Source: Nakaseomyces glabratus (taxonomy: Eukaryota; Ascomycota; Saccharomycetes; Saccharomycetales; Saccharomycetaceae). From it: a stretch of 64,000 nucleotides of DNA. Positions 41,146 to 53,173 of this stretch are shown here, in pieces; the first letter of the stretch is position 1; each line of letters begins with the position of its first letter. The stretch lies in contig NC_088959.1 in NCBI RefSeq assembly GCF_010111755.1, positions 434,001 to 498,000 of the forward strand. Reading direction: 5' to 3'. A program made the position numbers and the translations under genes. The notes below the pieces were generated by a model. The model was not told the DNA's origin and did no database searches. It saw nothing but the letters and a program-made list of their open reading frames with translations.

Positions 41146-42960
41146 TCACCAAATACCCCGGCTTATTGGGGGCTGCTGTTCATATTCGTTAAAAAGCTCG
41201 TTACCTTGGATAATCCCATAATTTGTCGTCATATTTGTTGCCGCGGATACTGTAGATCCATTCGTTAAATGTGGGCCTAAGCCTTGACCAGCACCCATTA
41301 CTCCTATCTTTGTAGATTTTTGACTGTTGTAACCGTTGACACGTAAGTCACTGTTGTTTTGATTGGAGAAAAATGGAACAGGAACTCTTTGTCTTTGTAA
41401 CATATAATTGGATGACATCCCTTGTCCACTAATGCTAGAGCTTCTCCCATTAAAAAAGCCACTAATATTTAGGCCGGAACTAGTAGTCGAAGTTTGGTTA
41501 TGAGGATCCATGTATGATGAGGCATGGAGAATCGATGATCCACTTTGTCCCGAAGCGCTGTTTGCATATCTTACATTTGGAGAGTCATTAGTAACAGCTT
41601 GTGGGAATAAGGCTGTACTTTTTGAAATACCATGTTGATTCATAGTGGGAATATAATCTGAGGTGTTCGTAGAATTGACCAAGGACAAAGATAGTCGTGT
41701 GTTTGAAAGACTAGTATAAGACTGAGAACTTGATAAAGATTCTCCTCCTGTTGATGTTGAATTTAGAGGTTGGTCAATCATACCATGGTCAACCATGGTT
41801 CCTGAGCTCTCTCCTAATTGCTTCTGGAAGTCGTAATTATTTGTCTTTCTTCTAATAGTAATAAAATTTGGATCTGAAGACTCAATCAAACCGAGTGCTG
41901 AGCAACATAGGTCAAGAATTCTTCTCAAAGAGTTGGCAATACCGCTTGGATATATCAGTTCTGTGTATAAATGCTCTCTGTCCTTAAATAGAAGTAACTG
42001 GGAGTAAATTTCTAAAGTATCTGGATCATTCATGTCAAGCGCCAATGGGTTATTCGAACTAGAAGATAAAACTACATTATTAGCCAAAGGCGAAACACCA
42101 GTTGGTAGAGGTGCAAAACATTTACCTGCACTATTTGGCATTGAGTGTAAGTGATTTTGAGGCTGGTCAAGTGGTGAGGAGTTAGGATTACTGTTGTTTC
42201 CATTAATACTACTTTCTATACTGATAACTGAACCCCTATGGTGGTCAATAGTCCCCACAGAGTTATTATTGTGCATGGGACTGTTAGTCAAGTCACTATT
42301 ACTACCATCTGAATTCTGTAGTACATTCCTATACCCACCGGCAGAGGTTGAAACATTATTGTTGGTGACCTGTTGCTGTTGCTGTTGTTGTTGGTGCTGG
42401 TGCTGGTGCTGTTGTTGTTGTTGCTGTTGTTGCTGTTGTTGCTGCTGTTGTTTCCATTGCGCTTTCTTTTGATTTTGGTGCTTTAACCGTCTTTCACGTT
42501 CAATACGCTCTCTTTCTTCCTGTGGGAGTACTTTCTTATATTCAACTCTCAAATTTCTACCACCCACTTCTTTTTCATTCAGTTCATTAACTACTTTAGC
42601 TGTGTCCACTTCAGAGTTGTAATTGGCGAAAGCCAGACCTCTAAAAGTGCCGTTATCGAAGTGATAATTAAAAGCGTAAGGCAATGGTAAATCCAAAGAA
42701 GTCATGAAGTCCAATAACTGTTCTCTCTTTAGCGCAAACGGAATGTTTTTGATCACAATGGCGGTTGGAATAATATCATCGTCATCATCATTACTAGTGT
42801 TGGTATTATTGGAAAGATCATTCCCGGCAGAAGTCACGGTCTTTTCGGCGTCACTCATCATTTCAGTATCGTTATCGTAACTAGCATTCGTTGTATCACC
42901 TCTAAAATTAGAAGGAATGAGAAGCCCAACACTCTTGTCAACTTCTTCTTGAACTTTCAT
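41146..42960 (-). CDS. PIN4: RRM protein Pin4/Mdt1
   Basis: RNA-binding-type protein that in yeast interacts with Rad53 FHA1 and affects G2/M progression and DNA-damage response. The product is 604 residues. An acidic Asn-rich N-tail is followed by one RRM (about 66-142) with RNP2-like IVIKNI and RNP1-like FRGLAFANY. A charged EERERIERERRLK helix comes next, then a Gln tract interrupted by His (about 171-197) and a long Ser/Asn-rich region. A conserved block of the family is visible near LLLFKDREHLYTELIYPSG, followed by NDYDFQKQLG-like sequence and a conserved C-terminus. In S. cerevisiae PIN4 (YBL051C) is on chromosome II, so its position here between DOT6 and SBH1 departs from chromosome V order. 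It is convergent with DOT6 and has a 3-kb upstream region. Confidence 0.9.
   Translation of the reverse strand: MKVQEEVDKSVGLLIPSNFRGDTTNASYDNDTEMMSDAEKTVTSAGNDLSNNTNTSNDDDDDIIPTAIVIKNIPFALKREQLLDFMTSLDLPLPYAFNYHFDNGTFRGLAFANYNSEVDTAKVVNELNEKEVGGRNLRVEYKKVLPQEERERIERERRLKHQNQKKAQWKQQQQQQQQQQQQQQHQHQHQQQQQQQQVTNNNVSTSAGGYRNVLQNSDGSNSDLTNSPMHNNNSVGTIDHHRGSVISIESSINGNNSNPNSSPLDQPQNHLHSMPNSAGKCFAPLPTGVSPLANNVVLSSSSNNPLALDMNDPDTLEIYSQLLLFKDREHLYTELIYPSGIANSLRRILDLCCSALGLIESSDPNFITIRRKTNNYDFQKQLGESSGTMVDHGMIDQPLNSTSTGGESLSSSQSYTSLSNTRLSLSLVNSTNTSDYIPTMNQHGISKSTALFPQAVTNDSPNVRYANSASGQSGSSILHASSYMDPHNQTSTTSSGLNISGFFNGRSSSISGQGMSSNYMLQRQRVPVPFFSNQNNSDLRVNGYNSQKSTKIGVMGAGQGLGPHLTNGSTVSAATNMTTNYGIIQGNELFNEYEQQPPISRGIW
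42371..42450 (-). repeat. CAG/CAA glutamine repeat within PIN4
   Basis: Mixed CAA/CAG run with a CAC-CAG (His-Gln) interruption, encoding about 27 residues of polyglutamine after the RRM. Confidence 0.9.
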
Positions 42961-45900
42961 ATATGTGCTGAGATTAGGCTCTCTTATTTCTTTTAATAAC
43001 TGTGTGAGCTTTATAGATATAAGTTACTGGTGCTTCTTCAATTTTTGTCTAATATTATTGATGAGACTTGAGTATAACAAAGAAAAACAAATTATTGAAA
43101 GAAATAGTTATATGTAATTCAAAAACTCGAGTTCACTGCCTTTGACGCAGTATTATACCAGCCCTACTAAGCCAATGGTGACCTACAAAATAAGAAAGAT
43201 AACCGAAAATATACCGATGGTATTTATATAAAGGAAACAGAGGAAGAAGTAGACACACAGTTGAAGAAGGAAAAAAAAAAGAATGAGTTAGTGCTCATCA
43301 TCCATCATTGGGAAAGAAGTTTTACATAAGAGCAAAATTAGATTGGGTCTAAGAAGCACTTGAGCAAGCCTCATCTATAGAGACAAACTGCTGTAGAAGC
43401 CCAAACAGTGTTCCATTATAAAAAAACCCAAAAGATCAAGCAGAAAAGATGGTATTTTAGAAAGTAAATAGAGTAGGATAGCGAACAAAGCTGAAAAGGG
43501 CAGATCATCGCAGAAGTTCCAACGTAGAACTCTGAAATTCACGATAAAGGAATGTCAACAAAGATATTAGAAGCTAATAGACCAAAGGTCCAGTAGAAGT
43601 AGAGGTGTAAGCAATATGTGAGAGAGACCTGGAGCGTGCTGTTAAGAGTTGTTTTGCTTCTATAAATTGTGCGAGAAGACAAGACACCTTGTAAGTGTAG
43701 TTTTAACTGTGGATAATGAGAGTTCATTAGTGTAGACACTGTTCCTTAGCAAGAATAGCCAAAAAAAAAACACCACTAAGGAAGCAGAGAACATCAAGAT
43801 GGATTGTATTCTAGTAGGGATAATAGAGGTTATGGAATTAGAAGGATGATTCTTTGCATTTTATGCCTGGGGGGGGAGGCTACGACAATTTAGAGGGAAT
43901 AAAAAAGGGTGAAGAGTTGTTAGAAGGGAAACCTAAAAACAAAATGCGTGAAGAGGGCCCAACTTCCTTCATTGATTCTGGGTTTGAGTATCTCTGTGAG
44001 ATGCATGTAGTGAGACTGTCCAATGAAGTAGCGTAAGTGTCACAGAGCACTCAAGATGGGCTTATCAAGAGCCTTCGAAACTCTCGAACCTCTTTGGTGG
44101 ATCTTTAGTTTCTGTGCCAAATGCCCGAGAGAACGGTGTGATATGGACGACTTTCATTCCGCACGCGATTCTCTAGGTATTATCCTTCCATTGAAAGTAG
44201 AGAAATAAAAAGGATAGTGTGGGTCAAGAAATAAAAAGGAACTCTGAAGAAGACGTGTGGGGGACGAGGGGGGAGGGCTATACCAGGAAATATCTGAGCT
44301 CCGATAAAATCGGGAATTCGGTTTTTCGGATACATCCTGCACCTTTTCTCTGTACTCTCTTCTAGAAAACTGCTATAGGTGAATATTGTGGGGGATGGAA
44401 GAGAGAAGAATAGGATTTTCTTTGTTCGGTTCTCTGCAGGTGAGGGGAGGGAAAAGAGAAAAGAAGGGATTTGGATAAGATCGATAAATGCGAGAAGCTG
44501 CGAATTTCAAAGTAGAGGCGAGGCTTACATGGTGTTCAAGCTGTAATGGACCCAATTGGGAACATTGTGAAAAGAAAAAAAGGTAGTGACGTGTTGCAGA
44601 GGTGTTTGTGTGTGTGTGTGTGTGTGGGGGGGGGGGGAAAGAATTCTCAGAGAGTGCTGGAGGGTATGTCTTTCTTCCATTTCGAGCGTGCAGTAGCAAA
44701 AATAAAACCGTAAATCCTTGTATTCACATATTTTGGTTAAGTATTGACATCGAAGAGACAAATGAAGTAGCGGATGAAAGAACTGAGTAGGTACTTCTGA
44801 TGTTAAGTACACACAGGAAACTCTGCAAGAACGGATCAGAACATCTTAATCTGTCTACAAGACAGTACTAGGGTGGAAGGAATCACAAGATGTAAGAAAG
44901 AACTCGTACCTTAAGGGTTAAACAAGATGTGAGAACAATTCCTGTGAGCTACCAGTAATATGCCTAGTGGCTAAAGGTTTCATTTCCAGTTTGTATTTGC
45001 ACCATAGTTTTCACTCATTACCAATAATATAACCTTACATTTACCAGGGTGCTATCGATATACCCAATATAGCCAATGTTTGAAAGTAGTAGCGCCTTCT
45101 TGACGTTCCCGCAGGATGCATACCTTTTGAGAATAGAGTTGATGTGAAAAGTAGCAAAACGTGAGTAACGTGATATTTTCGTTAATTATGTATATTTCTT
45201 TTTGCTTGTGCGTTACTTCCTTTGTAGTGATAAATCAGCTGATTTTTTTGCGTCTAAAAAATATTCCATTTCAGAATGCACGTATAAAACTATATATACG
45301 TGCTATATTTAACTAATCCGTACACTTGAACAACCAGCTTGGCACTCAGTGATTCAGATAGTTGTTCTCCCTTTCAGCGCAGCAAACAACGCAACAAATA
45401 GTGCTGAGTGACGTGTCGTCAGTGTTTTTTTTTTTTGGAAGCTGACAAGTGAGTGCACTCGGAAGTGATCGAACCTGTCTAGGTCAAATTCAGAGAGTTG
45501 GCTGCTGTCAACTACTAAGTCTTTCCACCTGACGAGGTAAATCCTCTCATAGCTGTTCTTTTGTGCTTGAATTGCCAATGCTGTCTCACTAGAGGAGAGG
45601 TAGAGAGGACCACTCCTATAGTGTATACTACTGCATTACAGTCGTTTTAGAGTGACACACTATTCCATGACAGAGTTTCAAGATCATCCTACCTCTTTCC
45701 CTCATGCTACTTGATTGCTCTTCTTCTTTTTTTTTCCTGCAAAATTGGTGTGCTGGTGAAGCGACACCTGTGAGAACTCAGGTGCTTCGCTACACAAGCA
45801 AGCTGAAAATATTCGAAAAGGAAAACGTTGTCCACTCGTTGAAGCAAATGCTTGGATGTGAATAAGGGATTGACATAATTTTTTTTTTTTCACAATGAGA

Positions 45901-46022
45901 AACACATATATAAATATAAGTATATTAACAAAGCGGTCTATTAATCTTGCTAAGTTAAATCAGAAATCATAACCCGGAACTTGATACAGTTTTAACACAC
46001 ATATACAAACAAAACCATTACA
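42961..46022. other. Divergent intergenic region, PIN4 to SBH1
   Basis: About 3 kb between divergent genes. It contains a purine-rich plus-strand stretch at 43250-43860, G-runs near 43871 and 44270, a TG repeat joined to a 12-G run (44607-44637), and T-tracts near 45426 and 45880. The final 120 bases before SBH1 are a normal AT-rich yeast promoter. No recognisable ORF or RNA gene. Confidence 0.6.
44607..44637 (+). repeat. TG repeat fused to a G12 run
   Basis: About ten TG dinucleotides followed directly by twelve G residues. Confidence 0.9.
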
Positions 46023-46280
46023 ATGTCTTCTTCTGCTGTGTCTGCTGGCAGTGAAAAGCCAATTCAAAGAAAGGGTAAGACTGCTTCCGAAAAGAACTCA
46101 AGAGAAGGTACTCCAGGTACTCCAGCTTTGAAGAACTCCAACTCAATCCTGAAGATATACTCTGATGAAGCTAAGGGATTGAGAGTCGACCCATTGGTTG
46201 TTTTGTTCTTGGCTGTTGGTTTCATCTTCTCCGTCGTTGGTCTTCACGTCATCTCTAAGATTACTTCCAAGATTTTCTAA
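46023..46280 (+). CDS. SBH1: Sec61 complex beta subunit Sbh1
   Basis: Small tail-anchored beta subunit of the ER Sec61 translocon. The product is 85 residues. A Ser/Lys-rich cytosolic N-terminus is followed by the conserved LKIYSDEAKGLRVDPLVVLF motif (about 46-65) and a C-terminal membrane anchor (LAVGFIFSVVGLHVISKI, about 62-82). Length and motif are typical of Sec61-beta. S. cerevisiae has SBH1 and SBH2; the position next to AIM10 and ILV1 matches SBH1 (YER087C-B). Codon use is moderately optimal. Confidence 0.97.
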   Translation: MSSSAVSAGSEKPIQRKGKTASEKNSREGTPGTPALKNSNSILKIYSDEAKGLRVDPLVVLFLAVGFIFSVVGLHVISKITSKIF

Positions 46281-46730
46281 ATCGTTTTATCAGCACCGAG
46301 ATTTAAATCTCACTCAATGATTGATCAATCATACCAAGGAGAGAATTCAATGTTATAACTTATACCAATATAAGGTGACTGAACACAGAAATACAAGTCT
46401 AAAGATAATGCTATAGCAAAAGTGTTGAAGCGCCAGATATAACAGTCCCAAAATAACGACCATTAAAAATTAATGCAATTCCTTAATTATTTTTTTTCCT
46501 ATAGAGCACAAAAGAACTTCATTCATATTATTTTTTTTGCTGCCAACAGTTTTTTTATTCGATATTCAATATATCTTTTTGTAATCATTAATAAATTTTC
46601 TAATCGAACATAGCATTCGACCAAAAAAAGGACAGCTAGTTTAGCTTTAACTTCATTGTGAGTAATCTAATTATAGTAGTTGTGTGAGAATTATGTTACA
46701 CCTTATAATGCTTCCAATTTATATATATAT
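46281..46730. other. Convergent 3' intergenic region, SBH1 and AIM10
   Basis: AT-rich spacer between convergent genes with T-tracts. Nothing else is recognised. Confidence 0.6.
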
Positions 46731-48389
46731 TTACAAGTCTAACAAAAGTTCGTTAACAGTATCAATCACATCGGAATAATGAACTGACTTCTTTTCAATT
46801 GGAGTATCGTCACCGTTGTCCCATTTCTTACCGCGAACTTCTATCTCAACATTTGGCCAGCTCTTTGTACCTATGATAACACATATTGGTATACCAATAG
46901 CATGCGACAACGCAATACGACCACCGAAACCCGTGCTTCTGTGTAGATCATCCAAATCAAATGTGTCAAGATTCTTCATAAGACTTTTCTTCATGTCATT
47001 AATTGCAACCATGCCTTCGTTATTGCTTGTGACCACTGAAACTTGGTATGGTGCTATCACTTGTGGCCACCTTAGACCCATATGATCCCTACCGATTTCT
47101 GCTGCAGCACCAATTAGTCTACTAATACCAATTCCATAGCAACCCATAGATACGATAGAATCATCAGAGTTATTTTCATCTTTGAAGTTAACTTCAAATG
47201 GCTTGCTATATTTATCACCGAGGTGAAAAATATGCCCAACTTCAATACTATTAGAAGCATGCAAAGTACCATCTTCACATTTGCCACAGATTTCCTTGTC
47301 AGTGGCATCAACAATGGATATACCATCAATTTGGCCAAAGTTGTTCTTTAAGTACTTACTCAAAGGAAAGTCTGGGAAGTTCGACCTAGAATTAATACGT
47401 ACATCCATAACTCTCAGTATTTTAGAAAACATATAATCCTCATTCTCTGATTGGTACATCTCTAATATTTTATCATTACCAACATCTTTTAATGCCATGT
47501 CAAGGTCATTCTCCATCACAGATTGAGCTAAATTCCAGTTAAACTGTCTCTCTGCGGGGTAATAAAAGCATACTAAAGTGGTATGATCTTCACTAAGCCC
47601 ATATACAACACCAACATCACCAGAATACATCCCATCTTCCTCCGGTAAAGAATTACACTTCTCTATTGTAGAACTGGTACCACAAGAATCGCAAGAAAAA
47701 ACTGTATCTTCTCCAAAAGAATTTAAGAAATGGTATTCTTTACTTAAATCACCACCAATTTCACCGCTATCCGCATAAGCTGCCTTATATGGTATTTTTA
47801 GATCAGAAAATATTCTATCATAAACGGAGTCCATTTTGTTAAAAATCTCAATTGCCTGCTCTTCGGATGATGCAAAGGAATATGCGTCCTTCATTATGAA
47901 TTCCCTGCCTCTTAGAAGCCCTCCTCGAGGTCTCTTTTCATCTCTATATTTCCTAGAAATTTGATAGGCTGTAATAGGAAGGTCTTTGTAACTTTTAATA
48001 TAGTTCTTCATTAACGATGTAATATCTTCTTCACAGGTTGGGGTCAAACAATATTCAAAAGCATTATTATCTTTAACTTTAAATAATTCATTAGATTTAT
48101 CCCACCGTCCAGTTTTTTCCCAATTGATTTTGGGGGATAAGGAACTCAAAGATACTTCTATGGCGCTAGCATCCTCGTCCATACGTTTTCGTACTAGAGC
48201 TTCCAGCTTATGCAAAGTTCGCAGACCAAGTGGAAGCCAATTAAATAACCCACTTTGTGTTCTTCTTATAAATCCCAAATTCTGCAAGACATCGAGCGTC
48301 GGTATGTCCTTTAATGACTGGATATCAACTTTTCGAGGTAACAAGGCTCTGTTAGCCATTCCTCTGCTAAAGACGGCAAATTTTAGCAT
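46731..48389 (-). CDS. AIM10: Mitochondrial prolyl-tRNA synthetase (class II), Aim10
   Basis: Charges mitochondrial tRNA-Pro. The product is 552 residues against 576 in S. cerevisiae. It is a bacterial-type ProRS: the motif 1 region GLFNWLPLGLRTLHKLE, motif 2 KYRDEKRPRGGLLRGREFIM at about 146-165, and motif 3 GCYGIGISRLIGA at about 420-432. A linker with paired CxxC (CDSCG and CGKCEDG) and a C-terminal anticodon-binding domain follow. The basic, hydroxyl-containing N-terminus (MLKFAVFSRGMANRALLPRK) is consistent with a mitochondrial presequence. It lies 439 bases downstream of ILV1 on the same strand; the order matches YER086W-YER087W. Confidence 0.93.
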   Translation of the reverse strand: MLKFAVFSRGMANRALLPRKVDIQSLKDIPTLDVLQNLGFIRRTQSGLFNWLPLGLRTLHKLEALVRKRMDEDASAIEVSLSSLSPKINWEKTGRWDKSNELFKVKDNNAFEYCLTPTCEEDITSLMKNYIKSYKDLPITAYQISRKYRDEKRPRGGLLRGREFIMKDAYSFASSEEQAIEIFNKMDSVYDRIFSDLKIPYKAAYADSGEIGGDLSKEYHFLNSFGEDTVFSCDSCGTSSTIEKCNSLPEEDGMYSGDVGVVYGLSEDHTTLVCFYYPAERQFNWNLAQSVMENDLDMALKDVGNDKILEMYQSENEDYMFSKILRVMDVRINSRSNFPDFPLSKYLKNNFGQIDGISIVDATDKEICGKCEDGTLHASNSIEVGHIFHLGDKYSKPFEVNFKDENNSDDSIVSMGCYGIGISRLIGAAAEIGRDHMGLRWPQVIAPYQVSVVTSNNEGMVAINDMKKSLMKNLDTFDLDDLHRSTGFGGRIALSHAIGIPICVIIGTKSWPNVEIEVRGKKWDNGDDTPIEKKSVHYSDVIDTVNELLLDL

Positions 48390-48828
48390 TGTCTTGAATG
48401 TGATTTTATTTTGAATACTATCCAGTATATACCCATACTACTTACTAACTATTGATACCAATTGGTTTATGACTCTTGTATAACACCAATGTGGTTATTT
48501 CTTATTTAAAAGTCATCGCTTAGTAATCTTTGCCATGAAGGGCTCATCGTTTCATAGGATAATAGAGTTCTGATATTCGACAATGGGAAATAACTGAAAT
48601 TCGTTTCATTAGAATACTTAACATATATAGATCTATTAATAATATAAAATGTATAATCCTTCCTTGGATATTTTTGAAAGTTTATGATTATTTGAAATTG
48701 GTTAAATAGAAGTTTGAAAGAAAATAAAAGGCAATTGACCTACAATTTTCTCCTGCACATATTGGGGATTACAAAAATACGACTGAATCATAGTTACATG
48801 AATATGATCCGTACAAATCCGAAAGTGT
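48390..48828. other. Intergenic ILV1 to AIM10
   Basis: AT-rich spacer holding the ILV1 terminator and the AIM10 promoter, both on the minus strand. No other feature is seen. Confidence 0.6.
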
Positions 48829-50544
48829 TTAATATTTCAGTAGTCTTTGATATACCATATTTTCTGTTTCATCTTGGTACTTATAGCCTAAATCTTCCAA
48901 GAATTTTTGGAAAGTTAAATTTTCTCTAGGTGGCACAGAAATACCAGCCAATACTTTACCAATATCAGCACCATGGTTTCTGTAATGGAACAATGTCAAA
49001 TTCCAAGACTCGCTTAAACCTGCCAAGAATCTGGTTAAGGCCCCAGGTCTTTCTGGGAATTCGAACGAAATAATTCTTTCATTTGGGACCTTTGACGCAC
49101 CACCAACTAAATATCTACCATGTGATTTTGCTAATTCATTGTCAGAAATATCGACGGCTTCAAAACCGAGGGTGTTCAGTTGCTGCATTACTTGTTTAAT
49201 CTCCTTTTCGCGGTCTACCACACTGAAAGATGTATAGATATAGGCCTTTGGAACCTCACTAGAAGATTCATGACGATGTTCATTATAACGGTAACAGAAC
49301 TCAGTAACAGCTCTTGGATGAATAACCTTCTGCATTTTTTTGAAAGAGCCTGGAACGTCAGGAATGGTAACCAGCATAAAAACTTCCTTACCTTCACCTA
49401 ATACAGCACGCTCAGAAACAAATCTTAATCTATCGAAGTTCATATTAGCACCTGACAAAATTGGGACATATGTTTGCTTAGAGTGATCTATTTCTGGATG
49501 AAGTTGAGTAATATACTTCTTCATACCAGCAACCGCAAGAGCACCAGATGGTTCAACAATACTTCTGGTATCCTCAAAGACATCCTTAACCGCAGCACAA
49601 ATTTCATCAGTATTGACCAATACAATTTCATCGACAACTTCTCTGGCAACTCTAAAGGTTTCTTCACCAATAATACGCACAGAAGTACCATCAGCAAAAG
49701 TACCAACGCTAGCTAGATTTGTTCTTTTATTTCTTTGAAGAGATGTGTGTAAAGTTGCTGCATCATGTGTTTCCACACCTATAATCTTGATGTGTGGAGT
49801 GACTCTCTTCAAATAGGCACCAACACCGGCAATCAACCCACCACCACCAACTGGAACAAAGACAGCACCGATCTTATTTGAGTTATAGACCTGTCTCAAG
49901 ATTTCCATCGCAACTGTTCCTTGACCAGCAATGACATATGGATGATCAAATGGAGGGATGTTAGTCAAACCACGCTCTTCTGCCAGTTTAGTACATTCAG
50001 CTTTAGCTTCGTCAAAATCATTACCATATAGAACAACTTGTGAACCCAGTCTCGACACATTTTGATATTTTATAGATGGAGTAGACACAGGCATGACAAT
50101 AGTTGCTGGAATATCCAAATGTCTAGCGGCATATGCTACACCTTGTGCATGATTACCTGCGGAACATGCGATGACACCTTGATTTCTCTGAGTATCGTCT
50201 AACTTCGCTATCATGTTGTATGCACCACGCAGCTTGAAAGAGAACACTGGTAGTAAATCTTCTCTTTTCAGTTGGACATTTGTGTTTAGTCTAGACGATA
50301 GACCAACACCATGTGAGATTGGCGATTCCTTTATAACATCATAGACCGATGATCTTAGCACCAAACGCACATAGTCTGGTGTGTTATCAGTAAGAAGCTC
50401 ATCAGGCTTTAACTCGGAATGCAGTTTAACCAATGAAGGTGCGAGATCCTGAGTAAAATATCTGGTAGATAAGCCATAGACAGACCTACTTGTTGTAACA
50501 GATGCACTCAACAGTGTGTTACCACACAGCAGCTTGGGTATCAT
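48829..50544 (-). CDS. ILV1: Threonine deaminase, mitochondrial
   Basis: PLP enzyme that converts threonine to 2-oxobutanoate, the first step of isoleucine synthesis, in the mitochondrial matrix; it is feedback-inhibited by isoleucine. The product is 571 residues against 576 in S. cerevisiae. A basic Ser/Thr-rich presequence of about 30 residues is visible. The PLP lysine is K104 in [22 protein letters not shown] and the phosphate-binding [11 protein letters not shown] follow. The C-terminal third carries two ACT-like regulatory modules (from [15 protein letters not shown] and from [15 protein letters not shown]), so the allosteric biosynthetic form is meant, not the catabolic one. A Gcn4 site lies about 370 bases upstream. 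Confidence 0.97.
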   Translation of the reverse strand: MIPKLLCGNTLLSASVTTSRSVYGLSTRYFTQDLAPSLVKLHSELKPDELLTDNTPDYVRLVLRSSVYDVIKESPISHGVGLSSRLNTNVQLKREDLLPVFSFKLRGAYNMIAKLDDTQRNQGVIACSAGNHAQGVAYAARHLDIPATIVMPVSTPSIKYQNVSRLGSQVVLYGNDFDEAKAECTKLAEERGLTNIPPFDHPYVIAGQGTVAMEILRQVYNSNKIGAVFVPVGGGGLIAGVGAYLKRVTPHIKIIGVETHDAATLHTSLQRNKRTNLASVGTFADGTSVRIIGEETFRVAREVVDEIVLVNTDEICAAVKDVFEDTRSIVEPSGALAVAGMKKYITQLHPEIDHSKQTYVPILSGANMNFDRLRFVSERAVLGEGKEVFMLVTIPDVPGSFKKMQKVIHPRAVTEFCYRYNEHRHESSSEVPKAYIYTSFSVVDREKEIKQVMQQLNTLGFEAVDISDNELAKSHGRYLVGGASKVPNERIISFEFPERPGALTRFLAGLSESWNLTLFHYRNHGADIGKVLAGISVPPRENLTFQKFLEDLGYKYQDETENMVYQRLLKY

Positions 50545-50909
50545 TGTTCTTGATGTATTGTGAAAAACAAATTGATCTAAATCTTAAACAACAAAAGGAA
50601 CTACTTGTGATATTCAATACAAAAATAAGATAAAATTATAATGGACTAGTTTAATTATAACAATTATAAACTAAAAAATATTACTTGTGTTTGTTCATCG
50701 CTGCTGAGTTTTTTTTTTATTTTTTTGCTTTTCACAATGAGAGTCACAGTATTTCACTCGCTGCACTGATGAAATCGGTAGTTGTTGCATATTGCTAAAT
50801 TTTTCACTTTTCATGAATGGGACTGAAAGAAAAATTGAAAAATTGAATTTGGACCCTTAGTGAATTCGCCCGAAGACATAAAAAAATTGATCAACTGTAA
50901 TGCACAACA

Positions 50910-50916
50910 TGACTCA
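50910..50916. promoter_or_regulatory. Gcn4-binding site before ILV1
   Basis: TGACTCA, a perfect Gcn4 consensus, about 370 bases upstream of the ILV1 ATG. ILV1 is Gcn4-regulated in S. cerevisiae; function here is inferred. Confidence 0.6.
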
Positions 50917-53030
50917 CATGAAATTAAGATCATAATTGCAATGGTGAGATATTATACCCAGATCTGCTTTACAAAAGAATTACTAAATGAATGTATTTTA
51001 ATTGTACATTGCTAGCTGTTCATTATAAGGAAATTTCCTCAAAAATATTCCTTCATCAGGGATTGACTGAAATTATTTACCACCATTAACTGCTATTAAT
51101 ATTGAATTAATCAACAATTTTATCTACGTTTTTGTTTTGTTGTATATTCCGGGTGTTTGTAGTGTAAGATCACAGAAAATGAGTTGTAAACTTTTTTGAA
51201 TATTTTCTTGTGATCAATTGCGTCTTTGTTGATTGAGTATGTAAAAATACACAAAAAATATTACCCATAATACTCATCTACATTATATTTTCTCAGTATC
51301 ACATATTAGAATAATTCATTTTTGAGTAGTCTAAGCTTGTCTTAGCGGGTATGGATGCTATATCTATATAAATATCTACAGTGTAATGAGAACATTGGAT
51401 GGTACGCCTCGCTTTGATGATATTATACGCGGATAGTTGAAAAGGAATAATAAACAGAAGCAAGTAAGTATACCATTACATCCCTAACAAACAACTCTAA
51501 ATTACCTAAATATCTTTTGTTTCTATCCTGGAACCATCTTTTGTAGCAAATTTTAAACTTTAAAGTATGACCTAGAAGTGACCATGAACAAATTATACAC
51601 GGACTTTGCATATATTTGCAAATGATACAGCACAATGGACAAAGGAGGTACAATTATGACTAATCCTGGTTTCTCTGCCAAAACATTGATCAAAATTGTA
51701 GGATATGCAGTAAATTAACACAGTTTCAAATATTCTTCACTAATTTTGAAATAGTAATGATATGGTATTAAACTGGACTATTTAATATACTAAGTTAAAA
51801 TTCTGAAGATGAAGAGATGAGTTACAAAAGATACGTGAGGACAATAGACATGCAGTAATAAACTCGAGGTGCATTTAGAGAAACAAATTTTTAGACCCAA
51901 CAAAATTTGGAGTAAAAAATTTACTCACCATTTAGTAATTCAGAGAAGTCTAGTATGAAGCTACTTCATTACTAAATAGAATTCTATTGTTTTCAATTTC
52001 GTTCACTAAATAGATATAAATAATAGGAAAATATTAACTAAAAAACATTTTATGCAATGGTTGTTTAAAAAAAATATTTAAGAGCTTTATTAATTTAGTC
52101 TCAAACTGCAATTTTTGCAAGTAGGTCTAGCTTGCTATAGATATATTGTCTGTTTGCAAAAGTATATTAGTTTTTTCTTATTTGGAATATATTAATTGAT
52201 TTTTTATTTATATTTGTACTATTATTGACGTAGATATATTTATGCTGGAATTTAATGATTGTTAAACTTCTATGGTATTATATTTTATTCTTACAAAAAT
52301 TGTCACAGAATTAATTAAAGGAATTTTTGTCAAATTTGTTTTGTTGGTCAACATGTTCAAATACAGGGTATTTGTCTATGAAATGTTTGGGCCTGCTATA
52401 GATATTTTTCATTTTTTTCTCTTGAGAGTGATAGTCTGTTACAGATGTAAATATCATTTGCGGTGCTTTGATTTTTGATGGTTTAAGCATTGTTTGTATG
52501 GTTAAATATGTAGAGTTTTCCCAGATATTGTTTCTAATGATCCTAGATGTTCTTTAATTATGTATGGCGTGTAAAGTTTTGTTAAATTTGTGATTTTTCA
52601 TATAAGCATCACTAATTAATGCAATAACATAAGCTAGATTTATGTTGCTCTTTATCTATAATTAAATTTATTCTTAATGGGTATGAAGATCTTTCATATA
52701 TATACCAAAAAAACAAATAGTGTTAATTTCTAGTTCTTTTTGCCAGCATATATAAAGATATATAGGAATTTTAATAGTCTGTTTCTTTTTTTGGGAATAG
52801 AATCCCACTTCAAAATCTCTCCAATTATTTGATACTGCTCAAGTATCTAAAGTAGGTTCTTAACATTTCATAATTCAACGGAATTTAATTAAATGCATGG
52901 ATTGTCATAATGAAATCTGTCCGGGTATTAACCATGCATCTAAGATATGGCTCTACGTGGTATTCAATGGACTACTTACAGACATCCCACGGGAGATTAA
53001 TTACTTCAAGTGTTGTGAGAGACACATTAT

Positions 53031-53057
53031 CAAGTGATACAAGTGATACAAGTGATA
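53031..53057 (+). repeat. CAAGTGATA nonanucleotide triplicate
   Basis: Three perfect tandem copies of CAAGTGATA. Each copy carries TGA, so the repeat closes one overlapping frame while remaining open in another (Ser-Asp-Thr repeats). Confidence 0.9.
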
Positions 53058-53173
53058 CTATATCAGATGTATTGTGCGTTGCAGGATACCGAACAGTAGA
53101 AATAGATAAGATACAGTTCAGTAAAGAGAATTACATTATATTCTTGATGACCAAAACTATTTGGTACAGCCGA

